The position numbers were made by a program, and so were the translations under genes. Positions 50,970 to 59,727 of a stretch of 64,000 nt of DNA are shown here, in pieces (within the stretch, counting starts at the first letter, position 1; each line of letters begins with the position of its first letter). Source of the stretch: Thalassobacillus devorans (GTDB lineage: Bacteria; Bacillota; Bacilli; Bacillales; Halobacillaceae); NCBI RefSeq assembly GCF_900176565.1, contig NZ_FXEH01000005.1:955384-1019383 (forward strand). The letters are read 5' to 3'. The notes below the pieces were generated by a model. The model saw only the letters and a list, made by a program, of their open reading frames with translations. It had not been told where the DNA came from and did not search any database.

Positions 50970-53969
50970 ATGGGTTTGATGGAAATGAAAAAAGTGACAA
51001 TCAGTATTAATGGTCAGGAAATTGAAGCGTCAGAAGGTCAGTCTATTTTTGAAGCAGCACGCGACAATGATATCTACATGCCAGGAATTTGTGCTTCACA
51101 GCCTGATTTAGGCGTAGGTGTTATCCAAACGTGTGACACTTGTTTTGTTGATGTGAACGGAAAGCTTGAGCGGTCTTGTTCCACAAAAGTCGAGCAAGGC
51201 ATGGAGGTGACAAATAACTCACATAAGGTTAAAGAAGCTCAGCTCGAAGGTATGTCACGGATTCTGGAAAATCATGAGCTCTACTGTACGGTCTGTGATA
51301 ACAATAATGGGGACTGTGTGGTACATAATACAGCGGAGCACTTGCAAGTGAACCACCAGAAATACCCGTTCACCCCTAAGCCTTATACCGCTGACAACAC
51401 CCATCCGTTCTATCGTTATGAACCGGATCAATGTATCTTGTGCGGTTTATGTGTGGAGGCTTGCCAGGACTTGCAGGTGAGCGAAGTATTATCCATTGAC
51501 TGGGACAGAAAAGAACCACGTGTCATTTGGGACAACGATGTGCCGATCGATCAGTCTTCCTGTGTCTCCTGCGGGCACTGTGTCAGTGTTTGCCCTTGTA
51601 ATGCTCTCATGGAAAAATCGATGCTCGGGGAAGCCGGTTATCTGACGAAAATGCCGAAAAATATTCTTGAGCCGATGATTGACGTTACTAAAGAGGTCGA
51701 GCCAGGCTATAGCGGCATTTTCGCAATTTCTAACGTCGAGGCATCGATGCGTGAGAGTAGAATCAATAAAACGAAGACGGTATGTACCTATTGTGGAGTG
51801 GGGTGCAGTTTTGAAGTATGGACAAAAGGTCGCGATATCTTGAAAGTGCAGCCACATCCGGAGGCACCGGCCAACGGTATTTCTACGTGTGTCAAAGGTA
51901 AATTCGGCTGGGACTTCATCAACAGCGAAGAACGCCTGAAGACTCCGTTGATCCGGAAAGGCGATAAGTTTGTGGAAGCCACGTGGGATGAAGCCCTGTC
52001 ACTCATTTCGGAAAAACTGCAGGGAATCCAGCAGCAAAATGGCTCCGATGCGCTTGGTTTCATCGCTTCATCCAAGTGTACGAATGAAGAGAATTACCTG
52101 ATGCAGAAACTGGCTCGCCAGATTTTCCAAACCAACAACATTGATAATTGCTCGCGTTACTGCCAGACTCCCGCATCAGCCGGCCTGATGCGCACAGTCG
52201 GTATCGGCGGTGATTCCGGTACAATTGAAGATATTGCTGCAGCTGAATTAATTATCGTCGTAGGGGCGAACCCGGAAGAATCCCACCCGGTACTTGCGAC
52301 GCGGATCAAGCGCGCTCATAAATTACATGACCAGAAACTTGTTGTAGCCGATTTACGGAAAAACGGTCTTGCCGAACGTGCAGACTTACATCTTCACCCT
52401 AAACCTGGAACGGACCTCGTCTGGATCTCAGCCGTAGCTAAATATATGATCGATCAGGGCTGGGAAGCAAAAGACTTTTTGAAAGAACGAGTCAATAACG
52501 TGGATGAATATAAGCAATCTCTTGATAAATTCACGCTGGAATATGCAGAAAGTGTGACAGGACTTACCCAGGAAACCATGAAAAAGGTGGCGGAGATGAT
52601 CCATGAATCCAATGCTACCTGTATTCTCTGGGCGATGGGTGTCACACAGCATATGGGTGGGACCGATACGAGCACCTCAATCGCAAACCTGCTGCTTGTG
52701 ACGGGAAACTTCGGTAAGCGCGGCACAGGGGCTTATCCGCTTCGTGGTCATAATAACGTCCAGGGAGCCAGTGATTTCGGGACAATGCCCAACTTCTTCC
52801 CTGGTTATGAAGCGGTTGAAGATGACACGATTCGCGGCCGCTATGAGAAAGCATGGGGAACAAAGCTCCCGAAAGAACCGGGCCTGAACAACCATGAAAT
52901 TGTCGCAGCGATTCATAAAGGTTCTGTCAAAGGGGTTTACTTGTTCGGGGAAGAAATGGGCCTCGTGGATTCCAACATCAATTATGTTCATGAAGCTTTT
53001 GAAAAGCTTGACTTCTTCGTAGTCCAGGATGTCTTCTTCTCCAAGACAGCACAGTATGCCGACGTCGTCCTCCCTGCTGCACCAAGTCTTGAAAAAGAAG
53101 GCACGTTCACTAATACCGAGCGACGCATTCAGAAATTGAATAAAGTAATGGAACCTTTAGGCGATAGTAAACCGGATTGGGAGATTTTCCAGGAACTCGC
53201 TAATAAACTCGGGGCTGACTGGAACTACCAGAACCCTGGAGAAATTATGGCCGAAGCAGCATCGCTTGCTCCTGTCTTTGCTGGTGTAGACTATAAGCGG
53301 CTGGAAGGCTGGGACAGTCTCGTATGGCCAGTTGATAAGGGCGGGCAGGATACGCCGCTCCTCTATGAAGATACATTCGCTTTTCCGGATGGAAAAGCCA
53401 AGCTCTTTCCTGTCGACTGGACGCCTCCTTATGAGGCAGGTGAAGGTTATGACCTCCATTTAAATAATGGGCGGATTCTTGAGCATTTCCATGAAGGGAA
53501 TATGACGTACCAATCCGATGGGATCACTCATAAAGTGCCGAACCCTTGGCTTGAAGTATCACCGGAACTTGCGAAAGAACGTAACATTGAAACCGGTGCC
53601 CTTGTACGTCTCACTTCCCCTTATGGAAAAGTGAAGCTGCGCGTCTGGGTGACCGACCAAGTGAAAGGCAAAGAACTTTACCTGCCGATGAACACGCGTA
53701 AAGAAATTGAAGCTGTCAACAAACTGACAAGCAGTTACCATGATAAAGATACCCACACACCGAACTATAAAGAGATGCAAGTGAAAATGGAGGTTCTGGA
53801 AACGAAGGGCGAGTCCCCTGTCGTGGTCGGAAACTTCCGCCTCGGTAATCCCAAGCCTCAAATCGGTGTCCGTGTGGCAGATAAATGGGGACGGGAAGAC
53901 TTTACCCCAATCCCTGAATTGATTGAAAAGGAGGGTCTGACCGATGGCCAAAGCGATACAGCAAATTGA
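50970..53969 (+). CDS. Formate dehydrogenase-like molybdopterin oxidoreductase, alpha subunit (YjgC/YrhE type)
   Basis: 999 residues. In order: 2Fe-2S ferredoxin domain with CASQPDLGVGVIQTCDTC, His-Cys cluster HELYCTVCDNNNGDC, two 4Fe-4S clusters (CILCGLCVEAC, CVSCGHCVSVCPC), the N-terminal Mo-enzyme cluster CTYCGVGC, then the molybdopterin domains. The active-site residue appears as cysteine in NCSRYCQTPASAG, not selenocysteine, although the same window holds a likely Sec protein. It oxidises formate to CO2 in the cytosol, electron acceptor unclear. The ribosome site is weak; starts at 50979 or 50985 are possible. First of three overlapping genes. Confidence 0.92.
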   Translation: MGLMEMKKVTISINGQEIEASEGQSIFEAARDNDIYMPGICASQPDLGVGVIQTCDTCFVDVNGKLERSCSTKVEQGMEVTNNSHKVKEAQLEGMSRILENHELYCTVCDNNNGDCVVHNTAEHLQVNHQKYPFTPKPYTADNTHPFYRYEPDQCILCGLCVEACQDLQVSEVLSIDWDRKEPRVIWDNDVPIDQSSCVSCGHCVSVCPCNALMEKSMLGEAGYLTKMPKNILEPMIDVTKEVEPGYSGIFAISNVEASMRESRINKTKTVCTYCGVGCSFEVWTKGRDILKVQPHPEAPANGISTCVKGKFGWDFINSEERLKTPLIRKGDKFVEATWDEALSLISEKLQGIQQQNGSDALGFIASSKCTNEENYLMQKLARQIFQTNNIDNCSRYCQTPASAGLMRTVGIGGDSGTIEDIAAAELIIVVGANPEESHPVLATRIKRAHKLHDQKLVVADLRKNGLAERADLHLHPKPGTDLVWISAVAKYMIDQGWEAKDFLKERVNNVDEYKQSLDKFTLEYAESVTGLTQETMKKVAEMIHESNATCILWAMGVTQHMGGTDTSTSIANLLLVTGNFGKRGTGAYPLRGHNNVQGASDFGTMPNFFPGYEAVEDDTIRGRYEKAWGTKLPKEPGLNNHEIVAAIHKGSVKGVYLFGEEMGLVDSNINYVHEAFEKLDFFVVQDVFFSKTAQYADVVLPAAPSLEKEGTFTNTERRIQKLNKVMEPLGDSKPDWEIFQELANKLGADWNYQNPGEIMAEAASLAPVFAGVDYKRLEGWDSLVWPVDKGGQDTPLLYEDTFAFPDGKAKLFPVDWTPPYEAGEGYDLHLNNGRILEHFHEGNMTYQSDGITHKVPNPWLEVSPELAKERNIETGALVRLTSPYGKVKLRVWVTDQVKGKELYLPMNTRKEIEAVNKLTSSYHDKDTHTPNYKEMQVKMEVLETKGESPVVVGNFRLGNPKPQIGVRVADKWGREDFTPIPELIEKEGLTDGQSDTAN

Positions 53970-54438
53970 GCTGCAGCAATCAACCGCAGAAGAAATGCAA
54001 CAGAAAGATATGGAAAGGATAGTCAGCCAGATTGCAGATAACAAGCAGGCGATCACCAGTATGCTTGAGATTGTCGATCAGCTGGAGGCCACCGGCGTCC
54101 TTGATATTTTGAAAGGATTCTTAAGTGCCCGGGAGAAAATCGGCACCATTGCGGTTGAACAAATCAACCAGCCGAACATCCATCATACCATTAAAAATAT
54201 GTTTTACACGATGGGATTTGTCGGTCATTTGGAACCGGAAAAATTAAGGACGATGCTGGAAAGTGTCCAAAAAGGCGTGGAAACAGCTTCTACCCATGCG
54301 GAAGAGAACGAAAAAACGAGCACCTGGGGACTCGTCAAGTCCTTCCGTGATCCCCACGTGGTGCTTGCGCTTTCCACAATGGTCAGCTTTTTAAAAGGAA
54401 TGGGAAAAGAATTAGAGGAAAAAGGTGATGCCCAGTGA
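53944..54438 (+). CDS. DUF1641 protein of the formate dehydrogenase operon (YjgD/YrhD type)
   Basis: 164 residues; it overlaps the dehydrogenase gene by 26 bases, with AAAAGGAGG inside that gene. Conserved core LEATGVLDILKGFLSAREKI and HFxxDPHVVLALSTMV-like end (seen: FRDPHVVLALSTMVSFLKG). In Bacillus this family is always next to this type of formate dehydrogenase and is thought to be a partner subunit or redox-complex factor. No membrane segment. Confidence 0.88.
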   Translation: MAKAIQQIELQQSTAEEMQQKDMERIVSQIADNKQAITSMLEIVDQLEATGVLDILKGFLSAREKIGTIAVEQINQPNIHHTIKNMFYTMGFVGHLEPEKLRTMLESVQKGVETASTHAEENEKTSTWGLVKSFRDPHVVLALSTMVSFLKGMGKELEEKGDAQ

Positions 54439-54641
54439 TTACACGTACGTTTTCCATTGCTGGTTTCCATAAAGATGATGAGGCACGAGTCGAAGAAATT
54501 TTATATGACGTATGGGGAGTGAGAAATGTAGCGGTTAACTCCCACTTAGGATTAGCAACCGTCTCCTTTGATGAAAAAGCCGCCTCCTGGGAGGACTTTA
54601 CCCAGGCAGTCGCTGATTCTGGATTTGAAGTAAACGGATAA
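54435..54641 (+). CDS. Small HMA-like protein without the metal-binding cysteines
   Basis: 68 residues from GTG 54435, overlapping the DUF1641 stop by four bases (GTGA), so coupled in the operon. The beta-alpha-beta pattern TFSIAGFHKDDEARVEEIL, VRNVAVNSHLGLATVSFDE and FTQAVADSGFEV follows heavy-metal-associated (copper chaperone-like) domains. The metal site CxxC is replaced by FHKDDE and there is no cysteine at all. It therefore cannot bind copper in the usual way and may instead be a protein-protein module of the formate dehydrogenase. A terminator follows. Confidence 0.7.
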   Translation: MITRTFSIAGFHKDDEARVEEILYDVWGVRNVAVNSHLGLATVSFDEKAASWEDFTQAVADSGFEVNG

Positions 54642-54644
54642 AGT

Positions 54645-54674
54645 AAACAGCAGGGATGAATATCTCTGCTGTTT
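54645..54674 (+). terminator. Terminator of the formate dehydrogenase operon
   Basis: AAACAGCAG (54645-54653) with CTGCTGTTT (54666-54674), followed by TGTATG. Confidence 0.7.
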
Positions 54675-54747
54675 TGTATGTCAGCCCGATATTCTATGTT
54701 CTGCCCCCACGAAGTAAACTTCTCCCCCTAATCTGACTTAATGCGCA

Positions 54748-54785
54748 AAGAGGCACAAATCCCGATAAGGATTGTGCCTCTTTTT
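54748..54785. terminator. Second hairpin terminator before the hemerythrin gene end
   Basis: AAAGAGGCACAA (54748-54759) with TTGTGCCTCTTT (54772-54783), then TTC on plus and GCGC on minus. It serves the convergent hemerythrin gene and backs up the fdh terminator. Confidence 0.7.
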
Positions 54786-54790
54786 CAATA

Positions 54791-54810
54791 ATTATTTCCC
54801 GGGAAATAAT
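54791..54810. promoter_or_regulatory. 20-bp perfect palindrome ATTATTTCCCGGGAAATAAT
   Basis: Perfect dyad located four bases after the hemerythrin stop codon and before the terminator hairpin. A degenerate relative TATTCCCCGGGAAATA is at 42178-42193. Use unknown. Confidence 0.55.
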
Positions 54811-54814
54811 TTGT

Positions 54815-55270
54815 TTACCTGCCACTGACGGAATCACGATGGAAGCGGCCATTCGCCTGATATAACAGTTTTTCCGGCACAACCTCTTCAATCATCGGAA
54901 AAACCGTCCGTTCTTCTAACCGGACATGTTTATCCAATAACTCTCCCAGTTCGCGGAACTGTTCTGCAGTCAACCTCGGCTGCTCCCGGATCCGCTCGAC
55001 CATTCCTCTGATTTGTGCATGTTGAATCAGCATCTTTTTAATGGAGTCCTGATTCACATTTCCATATTGAGCGTATAGGGGAAGCAGTACCTCTTCTTCA
55101 TCGCGAAAATGTCCCCGGCCGTCCTGATTCCAAAAATCGATGACGTTTCTACGAAAATCCTGCAAACTTTTTTCTGTCTTCTCTGTGCCTGCTTTTTTCA
55201 GTTCTACTGCCGTCACCAACGCATGATGATGGTGATGAGACAATGGGTATAGCGCTTCGTGCCGTTTCAT
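54815..55270 (-). CDS. Hemerythrin-like (HHE) domain protein
   Basis: 151 residues from ATG 55270, after GGGAGGTCG. Iron-ligand pattern of the family is visible: H cluster in PLSHHHHHALVTAVELKK, HFRDEEEVLLP near residue 54, LIQHAQIRGMV near 82, and LDKHVRLEERTVFP near 112. It probably binds a di-iron centre for O2, NO or iron handling. Convergent to the formate dehydrogenase operon. Divergent promoter region toward the X-Pro peptidase gene. Confidence 0.88.
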   Translation of the reverse strand: MKRHEALYPLSHHHHHALVTAVELKKAGTEKTEKSLQDFRRNVIDFWNQDGRGHFRDEEEVLLPLYAQYGNVNQDSIKKMLIQHAQIRGMVERIREQPRLTAEQFRELGELLDKHVRLEERTVFPMIEEVVPEKLLYQANGRFHRDSVSGR

Positions 55271-55496
55271 ATCGCTTCGACCTCCCATCGAAATAAATAT
55301 ACTACTTTAATTATATAACATTCGACTTTATTAAGAAGTGACCTGCCCCACAATACATAATTAACTTTCCCCTTTATTATCTGTGCTATATCTCCTATTT
55401 TCATCAAACAAAAGCACCGTTTTCAGATTATTCAGCAAAATCAGGCTGGTTTTGTCTTATAATTTCAGTTATATGATCACAAAGGAGGAATATGGT

Positions 55497-57281
55497 GTGA
55501 AAAAGACAGGATTAATGCTGATGCTTTGTGCCAGTCTGGTGCTTCCTTCAGCAGCCCATGCTGCACCTGTCAATGACACCCCTGCTACATACAACACGAA
55601 CATTGAGATTGAAAACGGCATGACGCAGCCAATTTACGACATGGATGATGCCATAATGGAAGAGGTGGTTATTGAAACTTCTGTCGACAGCGACAATGAT
55701 GGTGAATTAGATCGGGTAAATGCCAGAATTGTCCGTCCAGGAGAGACAGAGGATGGTGTCGAGGTTCCTGCCATCTATACGATGAGCCCCTATAATGCCG
55801 GACTCAATTATCCATTGGAATTTTATGATGTCGATAAGGAATTAAATGTTGTCGACCACCCTGGCAAACCATTGGTTACTGGGGCAGGAAACGCAGCCGG
55901 GTTGCCTGGGGATCTCGATGATTATTTCGTACCGAGAGGCTATGCTTATATCTCTGCCGATAGTATCGGAACTGGAGAATCTTATGGATGCGCAACGACG
56001 GGTGACTATCAGGAAGTCGAAGGTACAAAAGCTGTGATAGACTGGCTGAACGGAAACGCGAAAGGTTTTACAGAAGACGGCGAAGAAGTGACGGCTGACT
56101 GGTCTACCGGAAATGTCGGGATGACCGGTGTTTCATACAATGGTACACTTCCAAACGCCGTTGCTACTACTGGTGTCGAAGGTCTGAAAACAATTGTTCC
56201 GATCGCCGCCATCAGTGATTGGTATGATTATTACCGCTCTAATGGTGCTGTCATTGCACCAGGCGGCTATCAAGGGGAAGATGCCGATGTTCTGGCAGAA
56301 GCAGTTTTGACACGGGAAAACCCGGAAGCATGTGCTTCTATCATGGATGAGCTAACAGAAGGACAGGATCGTGAAACAGGGGATTACAATGAATTCTGGA
56401 ATGCTCGTAATTATGTCAAGGACGCTAAAAATATAGAAGCCAGCGTATTGCTGGTGCATGGACTGAATGACTGGAATGTCAAAACAGAGCAGTTTTCTCA
56501 GTGGTGGGATGCGCTGGAAAAGCATGATGTTCCGCGAAAAATGTGGCTCCACCAATATGGTCATAGTAATCCATACTACATCCGGCAGGACGAATGGATG
56601 ACTACGTTGAATAAATGGTTCGATTACTGGTTATATGAAATTGATAATGGCATTATGGATGAGCCGATGGTCGACATCCAGCGGGAAGACTTGTCCTGGG
56701 AAACGATGACAAACTGGCCAGCGGAAGACGCTAAGGACACGACACTTCATTTCCGTGCGGAAGAAGGAACCCTTGGCTCCCTCAGCTTCTCGCCGGTACC
56801 GAACAGTGATAAGACAAAAGATACGATCATCGATGACCCGACACGTACGGCAGAAACAATTGTGGAGGATCTGGAGGACAATTCCGAAAATCTCGCCGCC
56901 TATCTTACAGAACCTTTTGAAGAAGAGGTGCGGCTTAGCGGGGTACCTGAAGTTTCACTTCGCGCAGAACTGGACGCTCCTACCGCAAACCTTACCGCTT
57001 TGTTAGTCGACTATAGCGGCGAGGAAACGGAAATTATCACCCGCGGATGGATGGATCCGCAAAACATTAATTCCGATTGGAAAGCAAAATCCCTCTCCCC
57101 TGGAAAGGAATATACGTTCCAATGGGACCTGCAGCCGGATGACTATATCTTTGAAGCCGGACATCAACTGGGTGTCGTAATCATTTCAACGGATTATGAT
57201 TATACACTTCGTCCGGAAGGTGGTACGAAAATAACGATTGATCCAGCAAGCAGCTACATCAAGCTCCCATTAGTGAAGTAA
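55497..57281 (+). CDS. Secreted Xaa-Pro dipeptidyl-peptidase / CocE-like S15 hydrolase
   Basis: 594 residues from GTG 55497, eight bases after AAAGGAGG. Signal peptide KKTGLMLMLCASLVLPSAAH, cut at AHA-APV. Catalytic triad: serine in GNVGMTGVSYNGTLPN, aspartate in VHGLNDWNVKTEQ, histidine in HQYGHSNP. A C-terminal jelly-roll (X-Pro dipeptidyl-peptidase C-terminal domain) spans about 430-590. Many acidic residues suit a salty outside. It releases X-Pro dipeptides from oligopeptides, joining the other secreted peptidases of this window. The IS1182 element sits six bases after the stop codon. Confidence 0.88.
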   Translation: MKKTGLMLMLCASLVLPSAAHAAPVNDTPATYNTNIEIENGMTQPIYDMDDAIMEEVVIETSVDSDNDGELDRVNARIVRPGETEDGVEVPAIYTMSPYNAGLNYPLEFYDVDKELNVVDHPGKPLVTGAGNAAGLPGDLDDYFVPRGYAYISADSIGTGESYGCATTGDYQEVEGTKAVIDWLNGNAKGFTEDGEEVTADWSTGNVGMTGVSYNGTLPNAVATTGVEGLKTIVPIAAISDWYDYYRSNGAVIAPGGYQGEDADVLAEAVLTRENPEACASIMDELTEGQDRETGDYNEFWNARNYVKDAKNIEASVLLVHGLNDWNVKTEQFSQWWDALEKHDVPRKMWLHQYGHSNPYYIRQDEWMTTLNKWFDYWLYEIDNGIMDEPMVDIQREDLSWETMTNWPAEDAKDTTLHFRAEEGTLGSLSFSPVPNSDKTKDTIIDDPTRTAETIVEDLEDNSENLAAYLTEPFEEEVRLSGVPEVSLRAELDAPTANLTALLVDYSGEETEIITRGWMDPQNINSDWKAKSLSPGKEYTFQWDLQPDDYIFEAGHQLGVVIISTDYDYTLRPEGGTKITIDPASSYIKLPLVK

Positions 57282-57310
57282 ATCAAAGGGGCTGTCCCAA
57301 AAGTCCTCTT

Positions 57311-58978
57311 TTAAATGAAAAAAACCACGAAGAAATTGATTTTTCTTCGTGGTTTTTTCATTGTGAGCTTATTTCCTCCCCGAAACAGCCGGATCAACTC
57401 CGCCTGTTTCAGGAAGTTGTGGGCAATGGCGACCAGCCCAAACTCTATATTTACTTTATCGAGACCCCGGAGAAAAAATCTCCGGAACGACCGATTGCCT
57501 TTGATATGACCGAACACACTTTCCACCTCCACTTTTCGTCTGGCGTAGATTTGTGCTCCTTCGTCACACCAAAGGCTTTCCCTTGCTTCCCTCTTCAGTT
57601 GTTCATATGCCGGGTTATAGTAAACACGCCGGTTTCCTTTTGCTTTCGTGCATTTTTCTTTTATAGGGCACCCGGTACACGCTTCGCATTCATAGACCTT
57701 GAAGGCTCGCGTGTATCCGTACCGATCGGTACGGTGAGAATGGAATTGAAAAGGGACCTTTCGTCCATTCGGACAAATGTAATAATCCCCTTCTTCCTTG
57801 TACTCCCAGTTCATAACCTGGCTTGGGTCTTTCTTGAACGAACGAGACTGCTCTTTTCGCATCGTGTTATAGGGAATGAGTGTATCAAACCCTTCCTTCT
57901 TTGCGTATTTGTAATTGGTTTCTCCACCATAACCTCCATCAGCGACAATTGTATTGGGGAAAGGAAGCTCTGTAGCCTGCAGCTTTTGAATATGCGGTTC
58001 AAAACAACGGGTGTCCGTAGGACGCTGATGGATCGAGTAGCCAATAATGAATTGGTTTTCTGTTCCTGCCTGCACATTATAACCAGGTTTCAGTTGCCCG
58101 TTCTTCATATGATCTTCTTTCATTCGCATAAAGGTGGCATCGGTATCTGTCTTGGAAAAACTATTTCGATCACCGAAGGTGGCCAACTGGGTTTCATACT
58201 TTTTCAAACGAGGAAGGTAGTCCTGACTCAACGTTTTATAGATACGTCGTTTGGCACGGAATACTTCCTTTTTTTCTTTCTTCTTTTCCTTATCATTTTC
58301 TTCTTCGACGGCTTTTTCTGCCTGTTCTACCTGAGCTTCTACCTGCTCGACAACTTTTTCGAGTTGCTCCGAAGTTACTCGCTTGGCAGGAGACCCCTCA
58401 TCATTGAGTATTTTTTCATCCATCTCAATGGCATCTTCAATATCCGCGAACGTTTGATTTAATTTTTCCTGTAGTTTTTCTTCGTAACGTTGGGCGGATT
58501 TTTTCCACACAAACGTGTATTTATTGGCATTCGCCTCAATTTTGGTTCCATCAAGGAAGTAGTTGTCCATGGATACGTACTCTTGGTCGATTAGAAGTTT
58601 AATCAACTCCGTGAATAAAGGTTCAATGATGGCTTTCATCCGTTCGGAGCGGAATCGGTTGATGGTTCGGAAATCTGGTGTCTGTTGGCCGGCCAGCCAC
58701 ATCATCGGCAGATGTTCCCGAAGAGCTTTGGCGATATCACGGCAGGAGTAGATTTTTTGCGTGTAGGCGTATAAGATAACTTTTGTCATCATTTTGGGAT
58801 GATAGGAGCTCCGGCCGCCGCCTTGATATTGGGAAAAGAAGATGTCATCGTTCACCTGTTCCACCATGGCGTGAATGACCCGGACCACATGGTCCTCAGG
58901 AATTAAATCACTGAAGTCCATTGGTAGAACCAATTGCCCCATGTTATAATCAATGAAAGTAGCTGAAGAGTTACTCAT
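57311..58978 (-). CDS. IS1182-family transposase (intact)
   Basis: 555 residues, full length. DUF772-type N-terminal domain (HPKMMTKVILYAYTQKIYSC, PDFRTINRFRSERM), a Glu/Lys-rich insert about 165-245, then the DDE domain with YFLDGTKIEANANKYTF, TIVADGGYGGETNY and the C-terminal acidic residue in RRKVEVESVFGHIKGNRSF. A zinc-like CEACTGCPIKEKC lies near 435. The last 15 codons are formed by the terminator hairpin (57320-57359), giving the tail MKKPRRKINFFVVFFI. Apparently active, unlike the IS110 copy. Confidence 0.94.
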   Translation of the reverse strand: MSNSSATFIDYNMGQLVLPMDFSDLIPEDHVVRVIHAMVEQVNDDIFFSQYQGGGRSSYHPKMMTKVILYAYTQKIYSCRDIAKALREHLPMMWLAGQQTPDFRTINRFRSERMKAIIEPLFTELIKLLIDQEYVSMDNYFLDGTKIEANANKYTFVWKKSAQRYEEKLQEKLNQTFADIEDAIEMDEKILNDEGSPAKRVTSEQLEKVVEQVEAQVEQAEKAVEEENDKEKKKEKKEVFRAKRRIYKTLSQDYLPRLKKYETQLATFGDRNSFSKTDTDATFMRMKEDHMKNGQLKPGYNVQAGTENQFIIGYSIHQRPTDTRCFEPHIQKLQATELPFPNTIVADGGYGGETNYKYAKKEGFDTLIPYNTMRKEQSRSFKKDPSQVMNWEYKEEGDYYICPNGRKVPFQFHSHRTDRYGYTRAFKVYECEACTGCPIKEKCTKAKGNRRVYYNPAYEQLKREARESLWCDEGAQIYARRKVEVESVFGHIKGNRSFRRFFLRGLDKVNIEFGLVAIAHNFLKQAELIRLFRGGNKLTMKKPRRKINFFVVFFI

Positions 58979-59094
58979 AAAAAAATCGCCTCGCTTTTCG
59001 TTTTTTGTTGGTTTGATCGCTTACATTATAACGAATGAGGCGATTTTTTTGTATGTAAAAAAGAAGATTTTTGCATTGTTGATGGGCAATTTAG

Positions 59095-59210
59095 GCAGGG
59101 GAACGATGAGACTCCTGCGGGAGAAGCAAGGCTGACGAGGCCCCGCAGGGCGTAGCCCGAGGAGACTTGTCGTCTTCCCCGCGGAAAGGGAATCGTTTCC
59201 CAGCCCCACT
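59095..59210. repeat. Dispersed GC-rich repeat, copy B (inside the IS1182 element)
   Basis: Inverse orientation of copy A (13560-13675). Shared blocks: CTCCTGCGGG, GAGGCCCCGCAGGG, CCGCGGAAAGGG. It lies between the IS inverted repeats, so the repeat either inserted into the IS or is carried by it. Confidence 0.65.
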
Positions 59211-59488
59211 TTTCCGATATCAACAATAAACGAAAAAAGCTGCCCCAATTAGTCTGTTACAGACTTATGGGACAGCCCCTTTTTGTATGGAAAATAGCCT
59301 CATAAAGTAGTTTTTAGCTAATAAAGGCTCTATTGATCGCAACGGCTCCTCATCTTCCTGATTATTTACAAATTTATGTTTTGTCACTTCTATCAAAGGA
59401 AAGAATAATATAACCCAGATTATTAATTACAATTTTTCCAAAAATAATACACCCCATGGTATAATGGATGTATTCGGAGGTGCCCTTT

Positions 59489-59650
59489 GTGAACAACTTA
59501 GAAGAATTAGAACAAAAAATAGAAGAGATGCGAGTATATATGTATTCCCTTTATAATCTCAACCCCTTGGATGATAAGCTTATTGAAGCCTCTCAGACGC
59601 TTGATCGGTTATTAAATGAACTGTCGGCGGCAACCAGGACATGCAAATGA
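59489..59650 (+). CDS. Spo0E-like sporulation regulatory aspartyl-phosphate phosphatase
   Basis: 53 residues from GTG 59489, six bases after GGAGGTG. The two-helix hairpin LEELEQKIEEMRVYMYSLY and the signature ASQTLDRLLNEL match the Spo0E/YnzD/YisI family (SQxLDxLLN), which dephosphorylates Spo0A-P and so delays sporulation. An extended -10 TGGTATAATGG is at 59456-59466. A terminator follows shared with rpoN. Confidence 0.88.
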   Translation: MNNLEELEQKIEEMRVYMYSLYNLNPLDDKLIEASQTLDRLLNELSAATRTCK

Positions 59651-59682
59651 CACTTTGCCGGAAACCAATATGTTACTAAAAA

Positions 59683-59727
59683 AGCTGCCTTTAGGAATGG
59701 TAGAAAGATTCCTAAAGGCAGTTTTTT
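59683..59727. terminator. Bidirectional terminator between the spo0E-like gene and rpoN
   Basis: CTGCCTTTAGGAAT (59685-59698) with ATTCCTAAAGGCAG (59708-59721), then TTTTTT; AAAAAG at the other side gives a T tract on minus. Confidence 0.9.

Larger units (their letters stand above)
57288..59279. mobile_element. IS1182-family insertion sequence with 18-bp terminal inverted repeats
   Basis: Left end GGGGCTGTCCCAAAAGTC (57288-57305) and right end GACTTATGGGACAGCCCC (59262-59279) are inverted repeats matching at 17 of 18 bases, giving an element of 1992 bp. It holds one intact transposase (minus). Between the transposase start and the right end are a hairpin AAAAATCGCCTC/GAGGCGATTTTT (58980-59049), dispersed repeat copy B and a palindromic stem (AGTCTGTTACAGACT). 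No clear target duplication is visible (flanks TCAAA and TTTTT). Confidence 0.82.

Noticed and set aside
50970-53969. Second selenoprotein (formate dehydrogenase)
   Set aside because: Formate dehydrogenases often use selenocysteine, but here the active-site codon encodes cysteine and no in-frame TGA exists.
57419-58462. 347-residue plus-strand ORF inside the IS1182 transposase
   Set aside because: Pure antisense shadow of the conserved transposase frame; low-complexity phenylalanine/leucine content and no ribosome site.
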